From: RGIG990 sp045589455
Lineage (GTDB): Bacteria; Verrucomicrobiota; Kiritimatiellia; RFP12; UBA3636
Assembly: GCA_045589455.1 (NCBI GenBank)
Contig: JAZNPC010000069.1
Location: 1 to 42,823, forward strand
Direction: 5' to 3'
DNA: 42,823 bases
Of the stretch, positions 25,954 through 33,414 are shown piece after piece (the stretch's first letter is position 1; every line of letters begins with the position of its first letter). The notes beneath the pieces were generated by a model. The model saw only the letters and a program-made list of their open reading frames with translations. It searched no databases and was not told where the DNA came from. Both the position numbers and the translations under genes were made by a program.

Positions 25954-26435
25954 GTTTTTTGCGCGCTAGCGCGCTCTCTCTATGAGGGTGGCGGAGCCAC
26001 CTGGTGGTACTGAGGCGGGAACAGCCCTAAGGATGCTCCCGCATGGCGCACCAATTAGCGATGAGCTAATGGTGCGCCGTCTAGAATGCGGCTCTGGCGA
26101 CAGCGCTCGCATTGCGCTCACTATTAAGTGCAAGACTGAAAGGCTTGCACCCCAGTTAAACACTGCGCGCGGGAAAGCGGCAGGATGCCACTTCTTCATA
26201 ATCTGCTCGCACTTTTAGCTCATGGGTTGCCCCCACACTAGCGCTTGTAAGTTGGCCTTGCGACAACGGCAGCAAGACCATGTCCAACGTCAAGCGCTAG
26301 TGTAGTGCGCTGCGCACACCCCAAGCAATCATGCAAATCCTGCAAAATCCTGCCAATCTTGTTCCTGCGCAAGAGCGCACTCGCGTGCCCCGCACGCCAA
26401 TTTCCTGCGCCAATCCCTTTCAAAAACCTCTCACC
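25954..26435. repeat. GC-rich block of hairpins beside the exported-protein gene
   Basis: About 480 bases without a credible gene and much more GC-rich than the surroundings. Visible structures: GCGCGCTAGCGCGC (about 25960-25974); a near-perfect hairpin 26045-26078 with arms GGCGCACC(A)ATTAGC and GCTAATGGTGCGCC; AATGCG/CGCATT (26085-26113); and a perfect 13-bp inverted repeat ACACTAGCGCTTG (26235-26247) / CAAGCGCTAGTGT (26291-26303) with a 43-nt loop. Near 26330-26360 short units like TGCAAATCC, TGCAAAATCC and TGCCAATC are repeated. Confidence 0.7.
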
Positions 26436-26470
26436 TAAACAAAAAAGGCGCCCCGAATGACGCCCTTTTT
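26433..26470 (-). terminator. rho-independent terminator after the exported-protein gene
   Basis: Read on the minus strand, AAAAAGGGCG and GGCGCCTTTTTT pair with one mismatch around a short loop and lead into TTTTTTGTTTAG. The stem starts only a few bases after the stop codon. Confidence 0.8.
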
Positions 26471-26473
26471 GTT

Positions 26474-29400
26474 TTAGCGGATGATAATCATTGTGGCACT
26501 GCCAAGAACAACAACCTGCCCTCCTCCTGCCTCACTCACGTCTGTAAATGTAGTGCCAAGCACCTCAGCATCCACATTGTATGTGCCTGAAGGAATTGGC
26601 ACTCCTCCAACAGATAGAGATCTTACAGTAAGTGTATTACCATACAATTCTACTGTTGATGTAGAATCAACTGTCATATCATTTAGCTTTAAATCACAGC
26701 TAATTACTACTGGTGAATAGCAATATACATCCAAATCACAATTCTTCAAAGCAATTGCTTCGTCTGCATAAGCACCATTTGCAGGGATTGGAGTTTGTGC
26801 AGAAGCAGGAATTGCTGTTCTTGCAGAGCTTGTGCTAGACTCACCATCAATGATAATTGTTCCGTGGCCCTCAAGCTGTGATCCATCTTGTAGATAAATA
26901 GTACCGGAGGTGCATTTTTCATTATTGATTGCACGGGCAGAAATGGTTCCTTCAAAATTATCAAAGGTTGCTTCCTCACCTGTTAAACGAACAGCTACAC
27001 GGCCACCCGCCATTTGATGATTTCCAGAAGGTACAGCACCAATTAAACCAGTACCTGCTAGGCTTTCGCAACGAACATCAACTGAACCTGGAGCTCCACG
27101 GACACCATTATTACTACTAATTGCTCCCTTAGAAGCTATCTCTCCATCTACTGTTAATATTCCATTAACAACTAACTCAAGAGCTCCACCACCTGGTTGG
27201 TAATAGCTATTGCTTTGAGAGAAGCCAGGAGTCCTTGGGTTTAGAATAGAGCCAAAAGCATATTTATTAGTAAAGCTACCAGCATAAATTGAGCCGTGGC
27301 AGCTTTGTGAGTATCCACTATAAAAATTATGACTATCCTGTAATACACCACTTCCATATACGCTAACCTTGGAATCAGCAGAAATAGTCAAATCTCCATT
27401 AACTGTAATTTTTGCTGAAGTGTGAACATCCATAGGGTCTACATTAGAACCTATTTTTGTGGAATAATTAACGCGACCCAAGGCTGCGCCATTAACTAAA
27501 CTCAAGCTATTTTCAACAACTAGAGTTGCATCATCATTAGCTACATAGACATTGATTCCATCAATTGTTTGTGGCTCATCTGGAGTAACAATACTTCCTC
27601 CATTGCAATATTCTAATATAGTAGCTGCTGTGGCATTCTCCAAGCTTGAAATGCTTTCATAGCCATTTGCAAGAGTAAGCGCAGTATTTGTTACGACAAC
27701 TAATCTTCCAGCACCACCCAATAGAATGCTATCAAAGGTCCAATCGCTATCATTATTCAATTTTGTTCCGCCTTCACGTTTTGTTGATGTTGCATAATCA
27801 TCATCAACAACAAGTGTTCCATGAACAGAATCAAAATCCTTTAGGTAAACTGTACCTGCGCTACCGCGAATATAGGCTGTTGGTTCTGAAGTACGATGTT
27901 CTGTACCAGCATCAAAATCTAAATCCTCAGAAATAGTTGCAGAAGAAATAACTGCTATGCGACCACCAGCACCACCAACTTCGTTTCTATAGCTATATCC
28001 TGTTACACCTACTGCGTTAGCTGCAATTAAGCCAGAACCAGAAACATTTCCAGCTTCTATCAAGATAGAACCACCAGCACCAGAGGAACGTGTTGAAACA
28101 CCACCACGAGCAGAGACTTCGCCATTGATAGTAACATTACCCATTACGTCCAAATAAATTGCACCACCACCATTTGCTATTGCACCTGATTGATATGCCT
28201 TCGAAACCTCGCCAGCACCTACATGAATAGGGTATTTTGGATCACCATAGCTCTCTGCAGCTGCACTTGCTGTGCCTCCATGACGAGAAAGAAATGCTGC
28301 AACATTTGATGCCGGACAATGGCCCTTACCATCTACAGAAATTTTTGCATTTTCCCCAACAACAAGATTGCCTTCAACAATTACCTTTAGGCGATATGTC
28401 TCAAGAGAAATAATTTCTTCGTTTGTAATATTTCCTTCAGCTGTGAAAGAAACTGGATGAGTCCATTCACCGCCCTCAAGAGTGACATCTCCTGTAACGG
28501 TTAAAGCATTAAAGCTGCCCTTCTCTGGATAAACTGTCATAAAGGTTACAGTGCCATTATACTCAGCTTCTTGCGTCCAACCAGCTACTGTTGTAATCAC
28601 ATCGTTAGTTAGCGGCATAGAAGAAATTGCTGTTAAACCGACATGATCTGTTGCTGTAGGCACGCGACCATATGACCAGTTATTTGGATTTGATGCAAGG
28701 CAATCAGAACCTACACCTGCAATCCAATAGTTCTTATCTGTTTGTATTACATAGTTAGCAACTGTAAAGGTTACAGTTGATGAACTAGCAATAGCATCTT
28801 CAGTCGTGAAGCCAACGGAGAAGCTTGTGTCGCTTGATGTTTCTCCATCATAAACAGTAGGAAACTCAAAGGTTGCGCTCTGCGCATTTGCAGGGATAGT
28901 TACCTCAAGTGATTCAGGAACATCATAGTTAACACCAGCTACAGCTGTGCCATCTTCAATAACAAGATTTACTGTTATTGGGTAAGCATCTGCTGCTGCG
29001 CGAGAAATTGTTCCAATAGAGGAAGACATATCTGTCTCGGAGCCATTTTGAGTTACTTCAATATTTAGAACACCATTGTAGAAATAGAAAGGATCAGCAA
29101 AAGAATAATTTTCACTAATTCTCAATGCAGGGGTAATTTTATAGGTTGTGTTTTCTGCTGGAAAAGTAACAGCTAAATTTGCGGTTGAATAATCTGCTAC
29201 CTCACCAAGCACATTAGTAATGCAATTTCCTGCAGAGTCTTCAATAATTGCTAAAGCAGCTGCTGCTTTTTGTTCATTTTCAAATGTGATTGTTGCTTCT
29301 TGAGCTTCATTATCATATGCAAATGAGGCTGACTTTAGTGAAGGAAAATCATCACCCAAAACGACAACAAGCTCTGTTAGCTCTGTACTCATTCCCATTT

Positions 29401-30265
29401 CGTCGAACAAAATATAACCATCATTTGTTGTGTATGCACTTCCAATAAATAGGGTATTAGGAGAAGTTTCTTCTGAAATAAATTCTATCTCTATTTCTTC
29501 TGTGCCATTTGCTAATGTCAACCACTCAACATTTCGCTCATAATCATCTACAGGGACAACAGCAAATGAGACCTTTTCTTTATTATCTGTACCTGCATTG
29601 ATATCAATCTTTGCAACAGCCATATAGGTTACACCAGCTTCAACTCTAAATAGATTTTCATAGGAATTACTTGTTTCGTTTATATCACGGTAACCGATAG
29701 CAACATTAGGCTCTGTGTCTTCGCCTTTTCTTATTGAAAAAATGATTCCACTTGTTACCTTATCATTTCCGAAATGGGAGTTTACACTTGGTGTTCCATT
29801 GTGATTAAGCAAAGCAACACCAGAAGATGTATTTCTTGATTTTAGATTTGCAAGTGCGGTTGCATCGATATTAAAAAGAAATCTAAAGTATACGGTGCCA
29901 GTACGACCCTCGAACACAGAAGAATCAAAATATTTCCATTGAGATCTATATTCCGTGTTTGAACCAGCGCGTTTATAACCAATGGAGCCACCTTCGGCTA
30001 CAATTTTTGTTCCAAAAATTTCAGGAAATTGCAAGCCATAGTTTTCGCCAAAAACATAAATTACACTAGTATTTCCGTTTTCCCATTTCGTTGAAGAAAA
30101 GCCAATTGGTGTTGATGGTGTTACAGAATTTGCATCCTTTTGAGCATCTGCGGCAATATTATAGCCATTGCTCCCTGTATTTATTCCATCATAAAAAAGA
30201 ATTTCCGCATTTACTAAACAGGCAGAAAATGCAAACAATAAGAAATATAATATTTTTGTTTTCAT
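26474..30265 (-). CDS. large exported repeat protein with LamG-like and Calx-beta-like regions
   Basis: A 1263-residue protein with a signal peptide (MKTKILYFLLFAFSACLVNA, then EILF). Residues about 25-290 look like a concanavalin/LamG-type beta sandwich. About 395-495 (VIEDGTAVAGVNYDVPE, ending FTVANY) is Calx-beta-like. The rest contains two similar glycine-rich units: the first holds GAIYLDVMGNVTINGEVSARGG, shortened here to its core GNVTINGEVSARG, and the second the matching NGILTVDGEIASKG, each followed by SGSGLIAAN or AGTGLIGAV and an AGGRIAV/AGGRVAV block. The C-terminus (AGGGQVVVLGSATMIIIR) resembles the ends of surface proteins in Lentisphaerota-like genomes. No anchor is recognisable. 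It is probably secreted or surface-bound; a role in adhesion or polysaccharide binding is inference. Confidence 0.72.
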   Translation of the reverse strand: MKTKILYFLLFAFSACLVNAEILFYDGINTGSNGYNIAADAQKDANSVTPSTPIGFSSTKWENGNTSVIYVFGENYGLQFPEIFGTKIVAEGGSIGYKRAGSNTEYRSQWKYFDSSVFEGRTGTVYFRFLFNIDATALANLKSRNTSSGVALLNHNGTPSVNSHFGNDKVTSGIIFSIRKGEDTEPNVAIGYRDINETSNSYENLFRVEAGVTYMAVAKIDINAGTDNKEKVSFAVVPVDDYERNVEWLTLANGTEEIEIEFISEETSPNTLFIGSAYTTNDGYILFDEMGMSTELTELVVVLGDDFPSLKSASFAYDNEAQEATITFENEQKAAAALAIIEDSAGNCITNVLGEVADYSTANLAVTFPAENTTYKITPALRISENYSFADPFYFYNGVLNIEVTQNGSETDMSSSIGTISRAAADAYPITVNLVIEDGTAVAGVNYDVPESLEVTIPANAQSATFEFPTVYDGETSSDTSFSVGFTTEDAIASSSTVTFTVANYVIQTDKNYWIAGVGSDCLASNPNNWSYGRVPTATDHVGLTAISSMPLTNDVITTVAGWTQEAEYNGTVTFMTVYPEKGSFNALTVTGDVTLEGGEWTHPVSFTAEGNITNEEIISLETYRLKVIVEGNLVVGENAKISVDGKGHCPASNVAAFLSRHGGTASAAAESYGDPKYPIHVGAGEVSKAYQSGAIANGGGAIYLDVMGNVTINGEVSARGGVSTRSSGAGGSILIEAGNVSGSGLIAANAVGVTGYSYRNEVGGAGGRIAVISSATISEDLDFDAGTEHRTSEPTAYIRGSAGTVYLKDFDSVHGTLVVDDDYATSTKREGGTKLNNDSDWTFDSILLGGAGRLVVVTNTALTLANGYESISSLENATAATILEYCNGGSIVTPDEPQTIDGINVYVANDDATLVVENSLSLVNGAALGRVNYSTKIGSNVDPMDVHTSAKITVNGDLTISADSKVSVYGSGVLQDSHNFYSGYSQSCHGSIYAGSFTNKYAFGSILNPRTPGFSQSNSYYQPGGGALELVVNGILTVDGEIASKGAISSNNGVRGAPGSVDVRCESLAGTGLIGAVPSGNHQMAGGRVAVRLTGEEATFDNFEGTISARAINNEKCTSGTIYLQDGSQLEGHGTIIIDGESSTSSARTAIPASAQTPIPANGAYADEAIALKNCDLDVYCYSPVVISCDLKLNDMTVDSTSTVELYGNTLTVRSLSVGGVPIPSGTYNVDAEVLGTTFTDVSEAGGGQVVVLGSATMIIIR

Positions 30266-30322
30266 AGTTTTTGTTTTTGTTTAATATTTTATCACAATGC
30301 GAGTCCTACTTATATATACGAT

Positions 30323-30351
30323 ATAGTACTCTTTGATAGTTATTTAGTCAA
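30323..30351 (-). promoter_or_regulatory. promoter of the exported-protein gene
   Basis: On the minus strand -35 TTGACT (30346-30351), a 17-bp spacer and -10 TACTAT (30323-30328) lie about 60 nt before the ATG. The leader is A-rich (AACAAAAACAAAAACT) and has no Shine-Dalgarno sequence. Confidence 0.6.
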
Positions 30352-30372
30352 GAAAATCTCTTTGTAAATTTT

Positions 30373-30429
30373 AGTCAATAAACACGGATGTACGGATGAG
30401 TTTGAAACCACGAATGGTCACGAATGATT
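30373..30429 (+). repeat. short CACGGAT/CACGAAT repeat cluster upstream of the exported-protein gene
   Basis: The units AACACGGATG, TACGGATG, CCACGAATGG and TCACGAATG follow one another on the plus strand just upstream of the promoter. TTAGTCAATAAACACGG here resembles the stretch at about 16.66 kb. Confidence 0.6.
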
Positions 30430-30719
30430 ATAGGCTCACGCCCCACGCAACCTCCTATGCCAAGGCTTGCAACTACATCATAATTACGGTGGACAGGACG
30501 GTGGACAGGGAGACGCGGAAGGCGCAAAGATTGGTTGAGGGGCGCTGGCGCTTGGGGGCTGGGATATCGGAGCAGCGTGCTTTAGCACTCATTGTGCAAA
30601 GAGGGATGTGAAGCGCGGGAGGAGCACGGGAAAACAATACAACAATCAACAGCCAACAATACAACAGATCCTATGAGTGTGGTTTATTTGCCGCTGTCTT
30701 AAGAGTTTTGCACATATGA
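30430..30719. repeat. intergenic repeat, copy C, with left arm of the 34-bp inverted repeat
   Basis: The sequence 30564-30597 (begins ATATCGGAGCAGCGTGC) matches the reverse complement of 32511-32544 at 32 of 34 positions. The AACAACAATC-type tail and the conserved module TCCTATGAGTGTGG onward (30669-30719) follow, in the same orientation as in copies B and D. The copy ends 11 bases before the first operator of the hip module. No credible gene is present. Confidence 0.75.
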
Positions 30720-30730
30720 ATAATTATTTT

Positions 30731-30830
30731 TATACCCCAAAGGGTATATTTTTATATTTTTTACTTGATTTTATACCCGTTCGGGATGTATATTGTAGAA
30801 AAACAAATATATTACCACCGAAAGGGTATA
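30731..30830 (+). promoter_or_regulatory. hip promoter with three operator-like sites at 41-bp spacing
   Basis: Site 1 (30731-30748) is a perfect palindrome, TATACCC-caaa-GGGTATA. Site 2 (30772-30789) is TATACCC-gttc-GGGATGT, with a degenerate right half. Site 3 (about 30813-30830) is TACCACC-gaaa-GGGTATA, with a degenerate left half. The centres lie at 30739.5, 30780.5 and 30821.5, exactly 41 bp apart, close to four helical turns. Site 2 fills the spacer of a promoter with -35 TTGATT (30765-30770) and -10 TATATT (30789-30794, 18-bp spacer). Site 3 covers the probable ribosome binding site GAAAGG. This fits autorepression by HipB, by analogy with the multiple operators of E. coli hipBA. Confidence 0.75.
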
Positions 30831-30833
30831 AAA

Positions 30834-31037
30834 ATGACACTTGCTGAATTTGTTCGCCACCAACGAAAACTTTATAAACTCACACAACGTGACCTAGCAG
30901 ACCGTTCTGGCGTTGGAATCCGTTTTGTCCGCGAACTTGAGGGCGGAAAAGCAACTTTACGCATGGATAAAGTCAATACTGTGCTAGATCTTTTTGGTGC
31001 TAAACTCGGAGTTATACAAGCAAACGAGGAGAAATAA
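30834..31037 (+). CDS. hipB: HipB-like Xre-family antitoxin/repressor
   Basis: A 67-residue helix-turn-helix protein: LAEFVRHQRKLYKLTQRDLA, then SGVGIRFVRELEGGKATLR and VNTVLDLFGAKLGVI. It matches the short HipB/Xre antitoxins that dimerise, bind palindromic operators and hold the HipA-type kinase. I chose the ATG at 30834, just after the GGGTATAAAA half-site; an upstream in-frame ATG at 30765 would place the promoter inside the gene. hipS starts 3 nt after its stop. Its own promoter carries three sites suited to a dimeric HTH repressor. Confidence 0.88.
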   Translation: MTLAEFVRHQRKLYKLTQRDLADRSGVGIRFVRELEGGKATLRMDKVNTVLDLFGAKLGVIQANEEK

Positions 31038-31040
31038 TTT

Positions 31041-31364
31041 ATGCGAAAAGCAGAAATTTATTTGTATGATCGGCTTGCCGGACTTCTTATTGAAGATGAA
31101 AATGGCTATACTTTTCAGTATAATGAAGAGTATCTGTTAAATAATCCCGTTAGATTGTCTGTTACCCTTCCTCTGCAATCTGAAAAATTTTATGATCGCG
31201 TACTTTTTCCATTTTTTGATGGACTAATTCCAGAAGGCTGGCTTTTAGAAATTGCTACAGACAACTGGAAGCTTAATCCAAATGATCGAATGGGTCTACT
31301 TCTAGCATGCTGCCGAAATTGTATTGGAGCAGCCAGTGTTCGGGAGGTTGCTCATGAAAATTAA
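31041..31364 (+). CDS. hipS: HipS-like protein (HipA N-terminal subdomain as a separate gene)
   Basis: A 107-residue protein equal to the N-terminal subdomain of HipA (couple_hipA/HipA_N): RKAEIYLYDRLAGLLIEDE, RLSVTLPLQSEKFYD, FFDGLIPEGWLLE and NDRMGLLLACCRNCIGAASV. In full-length HipA this part is fused to the kinase. Here a stop ends it before the kinase begins, as in the HipBST system described in E. coli O127:H6, in which HipS is the antitoxin for kinase HipT. GAGGAG inside the end of hipB is the ribosome binding site. Its last 11 bases overlap hipT in another frame, so the two are translationally coupled. A frameshifted hipA is an alternative, but the separate ribosome binding site and the extra N-terminal residues of hipT argue against it. 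Confidence 0.85.
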   Translation: MRKAEIYLYDRLAGLLIEDENGYTFQYNEEYLLNNPVRLSVTLPLQSEKFYDRVLFPFFDGLIPEGWLLEIATDNWKLNPNDRMGLLLACCRNCIGAASVREVAHEN

Positions 31365-32301
31365 TCGGTGCCTTTGCTGCGGAAAACCTCTAGAAGAAAA
31401 TTCCTTCTATCATAAAAATTGTGCAAAGAAAATTTTTGAGACACAACAAATACCTGCATTTAATTATACGATAGAGGAATTAAATGAACTTGCAAAAAAT
31501 ACCATTCTTGAAAGAGTATCCGTTCCAGGCGTACAGCCCAAGCTTTCGCTTCATTTAGAACGAGGTACAAAGAATTCCACATCCCGCCTAACCTTGGTTG
31601 GGATGTCTGGTAACTATATTCTTAAACCTCCTGCTCCACAATGGAAAAATCTCCCAGAAGCAGAGCATTTTTGTATGCTTCTTGCAAGAAAATGTAAAAT
31701 CAATGTTGCTGAATTTGGATTAATTCCATTGAAATCTGGTGAATTGGCTTATATTACTCGACGCATGGATCGTAATAAAAACAATATGCTTCATATGGAG
31801 GATTTTTGTCAAATTCTAAATAAAATGACCTCTCAAAAATATAATGGTTCAATGGAGCAAATTGGTAAGGCATTGCGCAATTATTCTTTTGTTCCTGGTT
31901 TAGATGTTATACGTTTTTTTGAATTAGCTGTTTTTTCATATTTAACTGGCAACTCTGATATGCATCTAAAAAACTTTTCTCTTTTGCAAAATGAAAAGGG
32001 GAATTGGGAATTGAGTCCGGCATATGATCTTGTTCCTGTAAAAATTATTCTTCCACAAGACACAGATGAGTTAGCTTTAACACTTAATGGTAAAAGAAAT
32101 CGCATTAAGCGAATTGATTTTGAAATATTTGGTGCAACATTAAAGTTAAATGATGTACAAATTAGGAAGACCATACAGCGCATAACTGATTCGTTGGAAA
32201 AATCATTACCAGAAGCATTACAGGAATCCTTTTTGCCAGATGAAATGCAGCTCGCTATAACAACCTTGATAACAGAGCGAACAGCCAAGATAAAGGCGTA
32301 G
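31354..32301 (+). CDS. hipT: HipT-like serine/threonine kinase toxin (HipA C-terminal type)
   Basis: A 315-residue HipA-family kinase lacking the N-terminal subdomain. The start at 31354 has GGGAGG 6 nt upstream. The N-terminus holds a cysteine cluster, CLCCGK (Cys6, Cys8, Cys9) plus YHKNC (Cys23), as in a small zinc knuckle. The Gly-rich loop reads RVSVPGVQPKLS, with Ser56 where E. coli HipT has its first regulatory serine and Pro58 in place of the second. ILKPP supplies the ATP-binding lysine, GNSDMHLKNFSLL the catalytic Asp and Asn, and SPAYDLVP the metal-binding Asp. Kinases of this family phosphorylate aminoacyl-tRNA synthetases (HipA: GltX; HipT: TrpS) and stop growth; the target here is unknown. 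Confidence 0.88.
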   Translation: MKINRCLCCGKPLEENSFYHKNCAKKIFETQQIPAFNYTIEELNELAKNTILERVSVPGVQPKLSLHLERGTKNSTSRLTLVGMSGNYILKPPAPQWKNLPEAEHFCMLLARKCKINVAEFGLIPLKSGELAYITRRMDRNKNNMLHMEDFCQILNKMTSQKYNGSMEQIGKALRNYSFVPGLDVIRFFELAVFSYLTGNSDMHLKNFSLLQNEKGNWELSPAYDLVPVKIILPQDTDELALTLNGKRNRIKRIDFEIFGATLKLNDVQIRKTIQRITDSLEKSLPEALQESFLPDEMQLAITTLITERTAKIKA

Positions 32302-32311
32302 GAGGATGGCT

Positions 32312-32544
32312 AGCGTGATGGGAAATGCGGGAGGAGCGCATTGCTATCGCAATTGCTAATGCACCTCCCGCAACCGAAAGAAGTGGGCGCGCCCAATGGG
32401 CGCTGGAAAAACAAAACAACAATCAACAGCCAACAAATCCTATGATTGCGGTTTATTAGCAGCGGTCTTATGAGTTTTGCACATATGATTCTGGTTTATT
32501 TTGTGCTAATGCACAATGCGCGCTAAAGCACGCTGCTCCGATAT
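32312..32544. repeat. intergenic repeat, copy D, with right arm of the 34-bp inverted repeat
   Basis: Starts 11 nt after hipT. Hairpin 32327-32371 (GCGGGAGG/CCTCCCGC) and about 80 bases around it are nearly identical to copy A. An AACAACAATCAACAGCC tail and the 54-nt module (32438-32491, TCCTATGATTGCGG onward) match copies B and C. The right arm of the 34-bp inverted repeat (32511-32544, ending GCTGCTCCGATAT) pairs with 30564-30597. The copy fills the convergent gap between hipT and the OGG1-type gene. Confidence 0.8.
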
Positions 32545-32562
32545 TCCCTTTTGCCTGCGCCA

Positions 32563-33402
32563 TCACATTTGTCTGTGTGTGGAGGTGCGGATGTAATGGA
32601 AAATATATTGCTGGGCTATGCCGGCAAATGGAAGAATATTTTTCGGTAAGCCATTTGGGAAAAGCTCCGCCATCGCGCGCTTAATCCAAACATCTATTGG
32701 AAATGCCTCAAAATAACCTAAACCAAAAAGAGCAACACATGCTGATACCTTTGGACCCACTCCATGAATTTCCTGGAGTTTTTTAAATACCTCTGGATAA
32801 GAGAGTGTTTTTAATTGAGAAGCTGAAAATTCTGGCAATGAAAGCTTCGTTGCTGCATCCATTAAGCCTGGCACACGATATCCAGCATGAAGTATTGCCC
32901 AATCATCAGTGGTTAGCTTTGCTAATCGTTCAACTGTTGGAAAGCTATAATAGATAGAGCCTTCATATTCTATTGGCTCGCCCCAAGCCTCGCACATCGT
33001 ATTGATAATCTTTTTTATGCGCTTTATGTTATTATTTTGGCTTATTAAAAAGGAGAAAAGCACCTCTTCAAAGGGCTGACGCAACACGCGAATTCCTGGC
33101 GAATATTGTAAGCACTTTGCAAGCGTTGCATCCTTCTGCATCTCTACTTGCAGCGCTGCATAATCTATATCGAGTGAAAAATAGTTTTTAAAGAAAGCTT
33201 CTTCTTTTTTTGTGGCATTGTCTATATAAAGAAAACCATCCTTTGTATAAATATCATAGACCTTGCCACAAACAACACCCCGCATCACTATTTGCTCTAA
33301 TTGAGAATCAACACGCTGCCACCTAAAGGCTTGCCCGCAATCTAGTGTTGCCTCTACATCTATAGGAAAATTTAGTTTAAAGGAGATAGTTGTTTTTTTC
33401 AT
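32563..33402 (-). CDS. ogg: 8-oxoguanine DNA glycosylase/AP lyase, OGG1 type
   Basis: A 279-residue HhH-GPD glycosylase with the eukaryote-like OGG1 layout: N-terminal antiparallel sheet (LDCGQAFRWQR), then the helical core. FLISQNNNIKRIKKI holds the conserved Asn patch (122-125) that contacts the base opposite 8-oxoG. The hairpin IHGVGPKVSACVALFGLG carries catalytic Lys218, and FPIDVWIKR holds Asp237; their 19-residue spacing equals that of Lys249 and Asp268 in human OGG1. It removes 8-oxoguanine paired with C and nicks the strand by beta-elimination. It lies 12 nt after the fumarase-type gene and is probably co-transcribed with it. Confidence 0.93.
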   Translation of the reverse strand: MKKTTISFKLNFPIDVEATLDCGQAFRWQRVDSQLEQIVMRGVVCGKVYDIYTKDGFLYIDNATKKEEAFFKNYFSLDIDYAALQVEMQKDATLAKCLQYSPGIRVLRQPFEEVLFSFLISQNNNIKRIKKIINTMCEAWGEPIEYEGSIYYSFPTVERLAKLTTDDWAILHAGYRVPGLMDAATKLSLPEFSASQLKTLSYPEVFKKLQEIHGVGPKVSACVALFGLGYFEAFPIDVWIKRAMAELFPNGLPKNILPFAGIAQQYIFHYIRTSTHRQM

Positions 33403-33414
33403 AAGAAAAAATTT

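Noticed and set aside
25966..26423. Open frames of 60-80 codons in the GC-rich block
   Set aside because: They occur on both strands over the same hairpins, as expected from stop-poor GC-rich DNA, and show no recognisable protein features.
30765..30833. Longer start for hipB at 30765
   Set aside because: It would put the -10 box and two operator sites inside the gene; the ATG at 30834 starts exactly at the HTH domain.
31041..32301. hipS and hipT as a frameshifted single hipA
   Set aside because: hipT has its own GGGAGG site and ATG and an extra N-terminal cysteine segment, and the gene split matches the described HipBST layout.
16711..32544. Intergenic hairpin repeats as a CRISPR array
   Set aside because: The modules are dispersed over 16 kb, differ in length and order, and have no regular repeat-spacer pattern or cas genes.
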